A stretch of DNA of 64,000 nt from Ischnura elegans (Eukaryota; Arthropoda; Insecta; Odonata; Coenagrionidae). Below the pieces are notes generated by a model. The model worked only from the letters and a program-made list of their open reading frames with translations. It did no database searches and was not told the DNA's origin. The translations under genes were made by a program, and so were the position numbers. Shown piece after piece: positions 37,608 through 49,478 of this stretch. The stretch lies in NCBI RefSeq assembly GCF_921293095.1, contig NC_060248.1, positions 136,970,972 to 137,034,971 of the forward strand. The letters run 5' to 3'. The stretch's first letter is position 1. Each line of letters starts with the position of its first letter.

Positions 37608-39107
37608 ATTCAAGAAATTATCCTTGGACTCAGTTAACACAGTGGCTGAAGCTAATATTCGTACAGATTAGTTTGACTTTTCACGTTGTCTCAAATCAAT
37701 CAGCCCTCCCACGGGTCTCCTGGAATTCACGCGCATTCAAACAACGAAGATAAGCGTGTCAAAAAGATCTGCTCGTTTCAGTTTTGAGTGAGACAGAGTG
37801 ATTTCTCACGCCGATTTCCAAGAGGAAAGAATTCACAGCTGCGATTTCATAGCCGCGAAGAGCGAGAAAGCCAACGGGGTGATCGATCGCATTTACAATA
37901 CAGTGGTACCTACCCCCTCTGCCTCTCCTCCCCGTTTCAATTTCCCCATTCTCCCCTCCCACATGCCAACGGAAATTTCTCTGCACAAACAACACAGCCT
38001 CCCAGACCAACCTGCCGCGATAGAGCTAATGGAGGATCTGCGTGATTTGTTTTCGCGAAATTAGCTGAGGTCGCCACTTACACGATCAATTGAAGGCAAC
38101 AGCGGCGGCGGGGGGTGGGGGGTTTCCTGTTTAAACATCTTGGTCTCCATGGAGACAGAGGAGAGGAAATCTAGCGGCTTATAAAAAATTCATGAGCGTG
38201 GATTAACATGCTCCACTCTCGTGTGATTAGAGGTCACGTAAGGCAGGTCTCATGGTATATCGTATTACACGCTGGGAAGGCAGCGGGCCCAATGCCTCGA
38301 CACGCTGGGAAGGGAGCGGGCCCAATGCCTTGACAAACGCGCACGAGTGAAAATCGGTGTCACACACACCCACACACACATAGCATCCATGGGAACAGCT
38401 GAGCACAACTCACGAGAGAAGAAGAATAGAAGAAGGAGGAGAAGGCGAGGGCTGCTCGTGGGAAAACAGTTTCATGCCGGGTCTCGCTCGCGGCGAGAGC
38501 GGCCTTCGCTTGCATTCCGCGCATGTGGTTGAGCTGACACACGCCTAATTCGTCCTCCCGAAATGTCGCTTTGTTTCCTCCTGCGACTCGAGTGCGTGGA
38601 CTGCAGCTCTTTGCCACAAGATAGTACACCTGGAGAGGGTTGATCCACTTGCATTCAATGAAGAACGCATCGTCGGCGTGGAAAACTGAGTGATGGCGAA
38701 TCCAAAAACATAATGGCTATGGGGAAAAATGCAGGGTGCAAACTTTGATAAGTTCTACAATTAATTAAATGTGAGTACTGTCATGGGGAATAATTTTTCA
38801 CCTTCAATTTTACCCATAATAATAACAGAAACGATCTCAGAATCTCTTTTATGCATTTCTTCGTCTTTTTTCGTGTTCTTCTTAGGGCTTCTTCATTCTC
38901 TCGGGGTCTTGACATCCAACTGATTCTAGGGATACTTCTATAAATCCACATTCCAAAAGCTTCTATCCTGCTCATGTCTACCAATATATATATATATATA
39001 TTAAATGGCTTGGAAAATCAAAAGAAAAAAATGGTGTCAAAAAAATCCTTGTCTGCATTATCTTTGCACCCGCACGCGTGACTTTGCAATTATTTGTTAG
39101 CATAAGG
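37608..39107. other. Unassigned stretch with simple repeats
   Basis: No gene is supported. GC-rich patches lie at 37.8-38.1 and 38.4-38.6 kb. Simple repeats include a short CACA tract near 38360-38380, a GAA/AGG-rich purine run at 38415-38450 and a TA tract at about 38984-39000. Confidence 0.4.
38267..38332. repeat. 33-bp tandem duplication
   Basis: Two units (38267-38299 and 38300-38332) share ACACGCTGGGAAGG and AGCGGGCCCAATGCCT, differing at about two positions. This is a recent local duplication in non-coding DNA. Confidence 0.85.
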
Positions 39108-39292
39108 CAGCGGTTCCCAAACTGGGGGTCGCGACCCCCAGGGGGGTCGCGGGCCGTTCGGAAAGGGGTCGCGAGATGTGCGAATAATAAAGTGAACTAT
39201 GTACTTAAACTTAGACAACCATTTTTAGGGGGTCGCGGCTAAAACTTATGGGCTAAAATGGGTCGCAGAAAGAAAAAGTTTGGGAACCGCTG
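39108..39292. mobile_element. hAT-type MITE, complete, with 8-bp target duplication
   Basis: Terminal inverted repeats CAGCGGTTCCCAAACT and its complement at the right end are the classic hAT consensus. The element is 185 bases long, has GGGGTCGCG repeats inside and cannot code. The flanks are GCATAAGG (39100-39107) and GCATAAGC (39293-39300), an 8-bp target duplication with one mismatch, as expected for hAT. It depends on a hAT transposase elsewhere in the genome. Confidence 0.96.
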
Positions 39293-39896
39293 GCATAAGC
39301 TATCCTAATGCTGCAGCAACGCCAGAGAAGGCGGCAATAATCATAACAAGACATCTCCTCCGCTGTCCACATACTCCCAGAAAAAGCCGCGATCTGCATT
39401 AAGTTTTGTGAGTGGAGAAATAGTAGTTGGAGCCAAATGAATTCATCGCCGAATGACGGTAAAGAGATTCACGGAGCAAGTTCAAAAGCGAACTAAGAGA
39501 AACGACAATGTCGAGCAAGGAATGGCGCCACAGCTCATCGCCGAAACCAAAAAAAGGAAGCCGCAGTCGTCAGTCTGCCGGGGAAATCGTGTGCTGCTCT
39601 TTTATGGGATGAAAAGAGGGCGTTGTCATAGCGTGGTATTGCCAAGAGTGTTACCAGTCTTCTTATATGGATATACTGGAAAATCATCTTCACCCTGCTA
39701 TCAGGTATTGAATGCGTATTGAAGTAGGTATGACTGTGGAAGTATCCCTTCAAATTCCGAGGTTTCTAATAATTTGAAAATATCAAAATGATTTCCTTCC
39801 GATAAAAGGGGTCCCGATGATGTAATGGCCATGGTCCTCCACACACCACTCGCCGTTCCTTTTCATTCCACATCCCAGTCATCTCAAACCCATGTT

Positions 39897-39926
39897 CATT
39901 CATTCATTCATTCATTCATTCATTCA
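39897..39926. repeat. (TTCA)n microsatellite
   Basis: About seven uninterrupted TTCA/ATTC units. Confidence 0.95.
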
Positions 39927-40929
39927 CCAAGCTGCTCGCCTCCGAAAAACATGCTCTTGATAACCCGATTGATCCCCGAGGGACAAACGCAATTTGAAAC
40001 GTAATAATCCGACCTGCCGCAGTGAAAGGCGTGAGGCGCTGATCGCGTGCCTAACATACCGCACCCCTTCCGCTTGCGCTGCGCCGCTCAAATGAGTCGT
40101 GAACTTGGCGAGCAGATTCGTCCTTCGCCTCATGCGCGGCCACTGTTATTCAACATTCATACGTTGCCGCACGCCTCATGAGCCAAATCAATTTAAAAGA
40201 GAAATATTTATCCATTTAGGAAAGAACGAATATCATTGAAGGCGAAAATTGAGGCATTTATTTCTATATAATAATAATAATATGTTTCGTCACTTCCCAA
40301 CATAATGGGAGAGTTTGAGAGATGTTCGTGCGGCTTATTCCATTGGCCATTTCCTTTCATTACAAACATTAACATTTCCAGAGGGTTAATTGGTACTTAT
40401 CACTAAAATTATTAAAGAATTCCGGTTGACGTGAGTTGAACGACGTAATAACGTATTGGATAAATCACAGAAAACGCTTCGTGAGCCAACAGTAACAATT
40501 ACGTGATAAATATGGTACTTGTTACATTGAAAGCAACCAAATTTTATCATCCCAAGCGACTATTTATGAGAAAATTTCCATAGCACACAAAGGCAGGCTT
40601 AAACAGATGAAAGTGCGAATTCGCCTGTTCCAGCAAGTGCATCTCGGCGCCTTCGACTCATTCGAGAGGAGAAAGGCGCTCAATTGGCCGGGACTCGCTC
40701 TCCATAACATGCACTCATACATCTGAATCTGTTTGGATGAGAGGAAAGCGTCGCCGCGGATTCAATATTCATAGGCCATTAGTCTCTCATCAACAAATGC
40801 TTCGGCGAGATCGGTCTGCTTGTACCTAGACAAGCTAGGTATCGTAGCCTCACCATACTCTCTTCTATTATTTTATAATGGATTATTTTCAAATTAACTC
40901 CGGAGAAAAATTCCCTCATAGTGCTAATA
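39927..40929. other. Unassigned stretch
   Basis: No gene or repeat copy was recognised. It ends where the SINE head begins. Confidence 0.4.
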
Positions 40930-41130
40930 AGGAACAGCCGAGAGTGTGGAGCATTTGGCAGCTGATCGATGAGTCCCGGGTTCAGATCCCGGATGATGCC
41001 TTTCGGACGCCCCCAAACGAAAAACCTCGGAGTGCGAGGTGTCCCAGGGAAAGGCGAAGCTGAGTGCGTGAAGTTCACTCGCTTATGGCCTAGTCTAGGG
41101 TGAGCTCTAACCTCATCTAGCCAAACCAAC
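40930..41130 (+). mobile_element. tRNA-derived SINE, family A
   Basis: A strong B box sits in CCCGGGTTCAGATCCCGG (40976-40993), where the flanking CCGGG/CCCGG would form a T-arm stem. An A-box-like GAGCATTTGGCAGCTG lies upstream. The body ends in TAGGGTGAGCTCTAACC, shared with the 14.5 kb SINE. The rest of the tRNA fold is absent. Confidence 0.8.
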
Positions 41131-41214
41131 CTTCGGGTAGATTCACTTAGTGAGTCCTAAGAAGAATACGAGAGAAGAAAAGCCTTCTGAAAACCTTTAC
41201 AAGAAGGCGTAAGA

Positions 41215-41470
41215 ACTTAATCGGGCAGATCTTGAGACATCCATTTGTTCCTGACGAAGACAATCGTCGAGGGACAAATGGATGGAAAGAACGGTGCGGG
41301 TGGACCACGAATGAAACCTATGGAACAGGTAAAGAAGGATGTGAAAGAGAAGAAATACGTAGGAGTGAAAACATAAGCTGATCGGAGGATTGAGTGAAGA
41401 GCTGCGACAAACCAATCTTAGGGTCGTTATGGATGATGATGAACATGGTGCAATATTGTTTCTTTTGAAG
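41215..41470 (+). mobile_element. LINE C-terminal relic (RTE-like)
   Basis: Plus-strand reading gives IVEGQMDGKNGAGGPRMK, then MEQVKKDVKEKKYVGVKT and ADRRIE-RAATNQS. This is the pattern of the extreme C-terminus of RTE-like LINE proteins (E-G-x-x-x-G-K-R-x-R-G-R-P-R-M and A-D-R-x-x-W-R). Stops interrupt it. The 3' end has a short ATGATGATGA run. Confidence 0.7.
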
Positions 41471-41573
41471 ATGCAAACCAAATATATTTCTTTTCAGCAG
41501 AATGCAATCCATATCAATTCGATTGAAGCGTTCTTAGAGTTCCATTAACCAAAACAATTTTAACAGATTGGAA

Positions 41574-42235
41574 TAGGGTGGTTTCCTATTATTTTTATTG
41601 CCTAAATCGCAAGATTATTACTCCTAGAGTACGTATTTAACGATTTTAGATTTTTAAATGACGATATCTATTTTTCGCGATTGAATGAAAAGTTAAAATT
41701 TTCAAGCGCGCGTAAACGCGACGGGTAAGTGTGAATGCCGGAAAAAACTCAGCGTGACGTCGTTCTGGTTCCCGCTGCCACAAGTGAGATGACCTTGGGG
41801 TGAGGCTCTGAGCGCTGATACGACGCAGGATGCTAGCAGGTAAATAAGTACCATGCTAGCTGGTAGCGCTTGGCTTAAATAAGGATTATTAATACCTTAT
41901 CAAACGAAGAAAACTTTCCGACCTTAGGCAGTTTCAATAGGTGATTATAAAGACATGTTTCGCTGAGCTCTGTGCCTCATGCATGCATTGGTTACCTCAG
42001 ACGATGTATAACTCCTATCTACTCGTATAGAAACTAGGTCCCCGTGACGTCACGTGGAGTGGCATCGCATGGGCGCCAATGTGGCCTTTTACAAATGAGG
42101 ATAAAATTGACCCTTGCCATTCGTCTAAACCGGTATTTCTAAAACCAAATAATTTGTATATTATGAATACACTAATGGTGGGTAACGAATCGCAATCGAT
42201 GCCTTTCGTTTTCCTTGATGGAAGAAACTACCCTA
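41574..42235 (+). mobile_element. Non-autonomous TIR element, 660-bp family
   Basis: Starts TAGGGTGGTTTCC and ends GAAACTACCCTA, 662 bases. Collinear with 36.9 and 46.2 kb across its length, including TGACGTCACGTGG at 42045-42057. The preceding AA and following TT, with the terminal TA, fit a TA target site. No transposase frame is present. Confidence 0.9.
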
Positions 42236-43564
42236 TTATTAATTTAATGGAATGGGTATTTACACTCCTGGTTGCGCAAATCATAGAATTACATTCATTT
42301 TCAAGCAGTTGTGACGAAGTGTATTTAAGCATAATAAGCGTTAGTGGAGTCTCTTCTAAGAAGAGTTATTAATTTCCTCACGCGTGAACTGGGAAATCCT
42401 GCCATTCCTCGATAATCTTTTCGATCTGCACGAATTTCCTGGATTTTAAATGTTTAATGCAGCCAATTTATCTGATACATACGTATTGTGTTTACAGCGA
42501 AAATCGATTCAGTTCGCCGCTACATTTACTGACAGTGCAGATTCAAAAGGGTATATATTGCCCCTGACGTCGTAGTAAGCGTCCTTTTAAATCGCTACCT
42601 CAAAGGAGACTCATTTATGTTCTTTCTTGCCACTGCTCAGGTGCGTCGCAGTGAAATAAAGTTTGGAAGACAACGTGAACGCACATCGCAACAACAACGG
42701 CTAACGGCACCGCTCCCGACGTGATGCAAAAGAGCAGAAAGTCGCGGAGAGAACAGTGCCAGTGCAGAGCGCAGAAATGAAATTTGGATTGATTGATTCA
42801 AAGCCCGCGTGCGATTGATGAATACCATCGAGGAGCGCTTTTCACAGGGCACAGGCCGTTGCTCGCCATGTCGAAGGATAGCCAAAGCTCACCTCGGCCC
42901 AACGCACACCTCTCCACTTACACTAATAATCGCACGATTACATCCCAATCCCGAAACATCCAAATTTCGATTGTCTTTTGTTTGAAGTTAGGACGCCTTT
43001 CAATGTTTACGTCCTAATGGGGACACTATGTCAATTTCCTTATTTTACGCATTTTTGGCTCCTAAATTTGATAAATACCGTAAATTTCTATGCTATAATG
43101 TCTAAATATATCGCTACTAATGTCTCATGAAGCATTTTCTATAATTTTATCCAATATATTTAACACTAGGATCTCTTTCAAAACTCGGCGATCGGAACGT
43201 ATTAATTATTCGCAGAAGCATCGTTATTTGTTTGTTCCCGTCTCTTTATTTCAACGCCTGCAGGAGAACTCTCATATAGACGTTTCTCTCCTGTAGAAGT
43301 CTACTGAAGGACTCTCCTGTAGACGCTGAGAGAAAGAGGCCAATAGTTTCGAAAGCTCCGGAAACTTTTTCCCCGTGCGGGTGTTTCTTATTGTGTTTTT
43401 TTTTGGAAGCAACTGGCTATTGTATCATTATTATGTAATACGAGCACCATTTTTTGACGAAATTTGCCGTGCGTTTAATTTTTCCTCGCTGACGGGAACT
43501 GTGTCCAGAGCCATCTTTTGGCCAACACATTGAGCTACATCTTGGGGTAATTTGTCGCACAAAA
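42236..43564. other. Unassigned stretch
   Basis: No gene is supported. At 43260-43330, words such as CTCTCCTGTAGA recur imperfectly, a short degenerate repeat. Nothing else is recognised. Confidence 0.4.
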
Positions 43565-43752
43565 CCCCCCCGAAAGCTCGATAGCTCGATGGTCTGAGCA
43601 TCTTCCCGGAAAGCGGTAGGTCCGTGGCACGAGTCCCGGTCGAGGTGAAAATTTTCCAAGTGTTTTTCGGATATAATTCCACCCCATGCCACCGCCGTGT
43701 CGTTGTCATGTTTACATGCGTGTTCCTGTCTCTTTGTATATAAATAAAATCA
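43565..43752 (+). mobile_element. tRNA-derived SINE, family C
   Basis: Head with A-box-like AGCTCGATGGTCTGAGCA and B-box-like GGCACGAGTCCCGG (43626-43639), with tRNA-like spacing. The body runs to a TATAAATAAAAT tail at about 43738-43750. The overall tRNA cloverleaf does not close, so a SINE is preferred to a tRNA gene. Confidence 0.7.
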
Positions 43753-43799
43753 TGAAAGAGTGTTTCCTTCGTTCATGAACACGACACCTTATGTGCAAA

Positions 43800-43985
43800 C
43801 ACAAATAAATTCATAGGGTAGGAAAGAAACGGATAGGAACACATAATAGGAAAATGACGAGGACAAGAGTGCTATGGCAGATGGAAAAAGCCAGAAATCA
43901 GAGGATTAACATGCGGCCTGACTGGGACTCGAAACCAGAGCCTCAAAGTTGCCGCTCCACCAGCTGCGCTATCAGGACGCTTAGA
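43800..43985 (-). mobile_element. tRNA-derived SINE, family D
   Basis: On the minus strand the head contains TAGCGCAGCTGG, an exact A-box consensus, and GGTTTCGAGTCCC, a near-exact B box. The body continues through GTCAGGCCGCATG and CCTCTGATTTCTGGC. The plus-strand SINE at 55.04 kb shares the B box and the CCTCTGATTTC body. The region between A and B boxes is too short for a normal tRNA. Confidence 0.8.
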
Positions 43986-46232
43986 TTTCTATGATTTCGG
44001 GGGGGGGGGGGGTTTACTCGGAACACTCCCTTTGGTTTGGCCCAAAACAGGAGCCAAAATATGGCATCTCACCAACAGAACTCACCCACTCATCCTTGTG
44101 TCGAGTTCTTCTGTTGGTGGATACGCTGCGCTGGTGTATCCGATGGGACACATTCGTGGCACCCTCTCCGCACTATCCGCCAACGCCGCCCGTTTCACCT
44201 CTCTTTACTCACTGCGCACGCGCAGTCAGCGCACGTGACTGTTACGTGTTTTCAGGGTCCCCGAGAGTTATTTTCTTCTTTGCATCCACAACTGCCTCGC
44301 TATTCACGTTTGTGCACAAATACGTGCGAATATCAGTACCTTTTTGGGTATAGTAGGAGCTATTAGGGGTTATTTGAAGTCTATCGGTGGGTAAAATTAC
44401 ATTAAAAATATGTTTTAATACATTCTGATTTTAGTGAATATGGGTCAACCCGTCAGATGCTGCAAAGAGGCTTCCTCATATCCTTGCAATACGAATTCCG
44501 CGAGTTTTTGCTAGTTGCCGCACAAACCTCGAATAGCGAAATGCCCACCTGTGTCTTCCGATGTTGTAGCGGCTCTCTCGATCGTGAAATAAATGCGAGC
44601 AGGTGCTTGTGCTCAGCCGATACGTCCCGACCATCGCCGCGGGGAGTTCCCATGACATCCGCTCCCACAAGGCGCGTGCCTGTTTTTAGAGAACCGCCAC
44701 TCTTCTTTGGGAAGAAAAGAGGGCCGAGGAGACCTCACTCCTCATATCTGAAGACGTTCACTGGCCGCCACACAACGACATTCACAATAATTTCGGATTT
44801 CTAACTAAATACAAGTGTCGTTTGGAAACAAATGCTCTCCATGTTCCAAGTAGCTTCCAAAGCTAAAAACAAAATCAAGCGTCGAGAGAATCAATGAGTA
44901 TGTTTAAAATGATCACTTTTCGCCAAGAGTGATGTTCTAAAATTACTTAACGACAACAGCTGGGTTTATACGTCATAGTCACTGCCAGAGCAGTCGGCTG
45001 TTCGGCTCGACTCGTGCGAGTGTATCGACAGCGACTGTGAACAGAAACGATCGAATGAACTCGGCCGGCCCACTCCTAATGCGGGCTGACCTCAACCCTC
45101 TCCGATCCACACCAACATTCCGGTGAAATAATTGAACGATAGCGCCCGCGATGCTGCTGATGCAACGGACGACGAAGGTGACTGGCCGGAGAGCAGAGCC
45201 GCAGCGGGTTTCTCCACAGTCTATCTCAACCCCCTCTCCCCACCTGCAAACGCGCCCAGTGGACTCGACTCGCCTGAAACTTGCGCACAATTTATCGGTT
45301 GGCGGTCCATTAGGATCGAAAACACTCGAAAACAGGAGGAACGAGTCGAGTTGGGCGGAGCGGAGGGCCAGCAGCCCGAGGGCGGACAAGTCAGATGGTG
45401 GCGCCACGCGGCCCGCGGCGCAAATTGGCGGGAGAGAGAGAGAGAGAGGAAAAAAAGAAGTGCCAAAATGCGCGAAAACGGGTTGGGGCGAGGAACTGCA
45501 CAAAAATCCTCACCAAAACCGTAAAGACAAGTGCTAAATATCAGTCCTTAATCCAAAAACTTTCGCACGCGTCGCCAGGGGCGGCTCGAAGCTTTCCTTT
45601 CCGCGTACGAAGTAATGCTTCCCAACCGCCCGTCATCCTTGGAGGCCACAGTTTGCATTCCCAACCAGTTAGTGCATTTCTAAATTTGAATGACAGTGCA
45701 CATCTACTTACTGAGGGTCCATAAACCACTTGTCCTCATGCATGAGACAGGAAATGTCGCAAAATTAATTTTTAACCGCCTAGAAACTCAGGGGAATGAG
45801 CATGAATTGTTTGGCGGACATTGCTAATTGTAAGTTCATTACTGATTATGGTCTACATCCTTTTAAAATATATTGTTATGCATGATCTTATAAAATCATT
45901 AATTGTGAATGCTACCCATACTTTACCCTTACCAGCAGCCACCCAAGATACAGTTGATACATCGCAGAAGAACTTAATGTTTCTGCTACAGAAATGCCTA
46001 AGTGGTTTCATATGGTGATTTATTACATGACAAGTAGGACAGACCGGAATACCTTTGCGTGAGGAAGGTTCGTTTTTACACCGGTCGTGGTTCAAAATCT
46101 GTAAAATTTAGCGTATTTGAATCTGACTATCGAACTGCTGTTTTCTGTCGGGATTTTTTCCGACTACAGGTCTTAGTTTCGTAGGAGATTAACATTTTTC
46201 AGCCAAGGGAGAAAATATATCCTTGATTTTAA
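43986..46232. other. Stretch with G-tract and CpG-rich block, no recognised gene
   Basis: A run of about 14 G bases lies at about 43999-44012. From 44.5 to 45.7 kb the DNA is CpG-rich, with a GAGAGA tract at 45433-45448. Open frames of 105-175 codons overlap on both strands in this block, the longest on the minus strand at 44979-45503. They are low-complexity and have no domain. The block resembles the 10.3-11.7 kb one and could be a promoter or 5' exon region. Confidence 0.3.
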
Positions 46233-46897
46233 TAGGGTGGTTTCCTTTTATTTTTCTATTGCCTAATTCGAAAGACTATTAATCCTAGAGTGCGCATCTC
46301 ACGCTCTTAGATTTTCGAATGGCGATATCTATTTTTCGCGATTAAACGAAAAGTGAAAAATTTCAAGCGCGCGAAAACGCGACGGCTAAGTAGGAATGAT
46401 GGGAAAAGTCCGTGTGACGTATTTCTGGGTCCAGCTGTCGGCGTGTTAGGTGACCTTGGGGCGAGGCTTGAGTGCTGATACGACGCAGGCTGCTAGCAGG
46501 TAGCTAAGCACCCTGCTAGCAGGTAGCGCTTGGCTTAAATAAGGATTATTATTCCCCTATAAAGCGAAGGAAACTTTCCGAACTCAAGTATTTTTAATGT
46601 GTGAGTATTAAGAGATGTTTCCCTGAGCTCTGTGCCTCATACATGCATTGGTAACCTCAGACAACGTACTACTAACCCATCTACTCGAATAGAAACTAAG
46701 TCCCTGTGTCGTCAAGTGGAGTGGAATCGCATTGGCGCCAATCTGGTCTTTTCCAAATGAGGTTGAAATTGACCGTTGCCATTCGTCTAAACTGGGATTT
46801 CTAAAACCAAATAATTTGTATATTATGAATACACTAATGGTGGGTAAGGAATCGCAATCAATACATTTTGTTTTCTTTGATGAAGGAAACTACCCTA
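46233..46897 (+). mobile_element. Non-autonomous TIR element, 660-bp family
   Basis: Starts TAGGGTGGTTTCC and ends GGAAACTACCCTA, 665 bases. TTAA stands on both sides (46229-46232 and 46898-46901). The TA at each end fits a TA target, while TTAA would fit a piggyBac-type target. Sister copies show TA at their intact ends but not full TTAA. It is diverged from the others: the CRE-like block is mutated to TGTCGTCAAGTGG. Confidence 0.9.
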
Positions 46898-46984
46898 TTA
46901 AAAAGTTTTCAATTAAAATCTACAATAATAAGAATAAATTTGAAGGATGTACACCAGGTGCTACACAATCTTGACCCACGCTCG

Positions 46985-47345
46985 GATCGGATGAGAGTGT
47001 AAACGAGAGGTGCTATTTCTCACTCGTCCGACCACAACCCTTGAATATGCAGCGAGCACATGTAATCCGGCGCGGAAAGACTTAATCCGTGAACTGAATA
47101 AAATACAATGGAAAGTTGCGTGATTCCTCAAAAACTGCTAAGGACGTGCAGAATCGCAACACAGATGTTAAACGAATTTGGTTGGGAGCCGCTAAAGACT
47201 CGGAGGCTGCGCGCTATGCTTAGAGAGCTTGAGTAAATGAGTATGGATATCTTTCAGAGTGACAAGAAGAACATTTCATAAGAATCTCACCACATCTCCA
47301 TGTCCGACAGAAGTGATAAATAAAGAGAGATATTTTGCCAAACGA
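46985..47345 (+). mobile_element. LINE 3' fragment, same family as 3.7 and 12.5 kb
   Basis: Plus-strand relic beginning near the block equivalent to LEYAAS (TTGAATATGCAGCGAGC) and continuing through GACTTAATCCGTGAACTG, the GWEP-equivalent and the downstream block ending GACAGAAGTGATAAATAAAG. Numerous stops. It begins about 90 bases after the 46.2 kb TIR element. Confidence 0.75.
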
Positions 47346-49365
47346 ATGGACAAGGGAAAGGAGGGTAAGAGTACCCATTTGCGTACGAGTGGGCCGTGAG
47401 TTTTCCAGAAGTTGGCAGTGCTGCCGATATTTCGCACCAAGGTTGTCTAATGTGTTAGTCTAGCAGCAGACCAACAAGCCGCATTGCCGTTGCTTCAATG
47501 AAAGTCGTCGAGAGGCCCCGAGGTTACTGCGGAGAGAATGGCAACCACGCAGCTGCAAAAAAACACAGCACATGCGTGGAAATGATATTCAGCAAGCAGC
47601 AAATGCGTGGAATCCGATTGCTGGATGGTCCGAATCATCTGCGAAGTTCTGGAAACCGCGAAATATTCGATGAGAAGGGACGGAGGAGTCAAGAGTTGGT
47701 TCTGGTCAGTCGAGACAGGACGTGGAAATAACTAAGTCCGCCTGAAATCTGATGTGCTGACGTTGATTTTACATTTTGTTTTAAAACTGCAAAGAATATT
47801 CCATTACGCATGCAAGTAAATTATAGCTATTATGTTTTCCTTAGCTTCTGGCAGACTGTGAATTGAAGTGTAAAAATTCCGCCTGGAGCTAATGGACGTT
47901 TATTTATCAAGGAAAGGCATTTCTAAACTTCCTAACGCCATGCCATTGAAACTCATACTGGCCTAAATGCAAAGTTCGGGTTCGCCATCTGTGATATATT
48001 TATAAAAACAATATATGTTGTAGATATATACAAATTATTTACTGATTGACGATTTTTATTTCCTAAAAAAATTTTTCATAAAGTCACATTCCAATAAAAA
48101 ATCATCAATAGCGGCCATTCTGGCGAGCTAGAGGAAAAGAGACAATTATGAACTGCCTATGATTTGGACAATATAAAGACTAGAATGTTGAAACAATATT
48201 TAATTTGGAAAGATATCTTATTAATTTCACTTATTACTAAGAAAAAAATTAAATTGGATGGGAAGCGTAACATGCATTTCAAAGTTGTTGAAAATCACAA
48301 ATTAAATCTGCCATGTTTGTACAACTTGTGTCCGCTTTGTGGGAAGTGAAGGCCGATTTGGCGACTTCCAGCTCCAATACTGACTTTTCTAGTAATTTCA
48401 CCCTTCACAGGTAAACGGTCTAAAAATAAACTTGATGTCCTTTTTAACCGTGCGTCCCGGCGAAACGTGCTTCCTCTTACGTTCTCTCATATTATCTCAT
48501 TGTGAAATCAAAATAATCAGGAATTACAATTTCTAAATTTCTCTGGGTGCTATTCTTCCCAGGCAACGCCTGGTGGTCGACTAGCATTGAAATAAATTGT
48601 AACCGTCGTGCGTCCAGAATTGGGACTGAAGTGGGGATGCTATTATGAAGCAGAAGGATGGGCCTATCTTTAACCCTGAGGTTTCTTAGAAGATTGAAAA
48701 ATTCGGACACGTGGACGATATGGTAGTGAGTCAATGCAAGTGATGGCTGTGGGCAGTTTAAAATTTAAATTTTCGGTCAGATAGGGTAAAATTGTTTGAT
48801 TTTGTGCTACCCACAATTTCTTAATGTTTTGAATTCACGTTTTTCTAAACATGTACTACCTTGGCCTGATGATGAAGATGATCTAATACTGGACATCTCT
48901 ACTCTAGATCTAGTGGCCTAGCCTCTGTGATTGGACGTCACTAGACCTGAGGATGAAAGGAAAGGTTTAAAACACGCGAAGTCAAGGCATTAGAAAATTG
49001 GGGATAGTCTAAAATCTACAAGTGTTAATTCATTTTATTCTGCATGCTCTTCACCATATTGAAAAATACGTTTTCAATCGTTAATATTCGTTCACGCCCT
49101 TATTGACATCCCTGTCCAATTTTCATAATTTGGCGCTCATAATTGTCATAACTTCAACTTTTTCATTGCTGGACGTGCGATCGTCTTCATAATAAAGTTT
49201 CAAAGGGTCATAGATTTGCACAATAGGGAAATTGCATACTTTTTATAAACAGTATGCTGATATACTACAGTAAAAACTTGGTACCGCAATATACTTTTTT
49301 CCGCTTAAAATTCAGTTTATACACTAGAAAATGACTCCCAAAAGTCTCCCGAGTTTCGCGGGCTA
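47346..49365. other. Unassigned stretch
   Basis: No gene is supported. Near 48860-48985 there are CCTGATGATGAAG and CCTGAGGATGAAAGG words, reminiscent of the GATG/GAAA motifs in element ends. They are not assigned. Confidence 0.35.
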
Positions 49366-49478
49366 AAAAATACCGCCCCCACTAATCTTAGGCCGTGACG
49401 TCATAGTTCAGTAGGAATCCAAGATCCAAGCCCAGTAACTGCAGGTTTGGAAGAGCCACGTTGCGTTTAAAGGAGAAC

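Noticed and set aside
43910..43985. Genuine tRNA gene on the minus strand, given exact A and B boxes
   Set aside because: The interval between the boxes is too short for a full anticodon arm and variable loop, the acceptor stem does not close, and the downstream body is shared with 55.0 kb. A SINE fits better.
44979..45503. 174-codon minus-strand open frame, with 128-130 codon frames on the plus strand
   Set aside because: Overlapping open frames on both strands in GC-rich sequence, with biased composition and no motif.
37425..46974. Similar short frames (sharing CHSSKLGFLKP and MNTLMVG) at 37425, 42079 and 46732
   Set aside because: They fall in the shared 3' part of the 660-bp TIR element and end in its terminus. 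The similarity is explained by the repeat, starts differ and there is no known domain.
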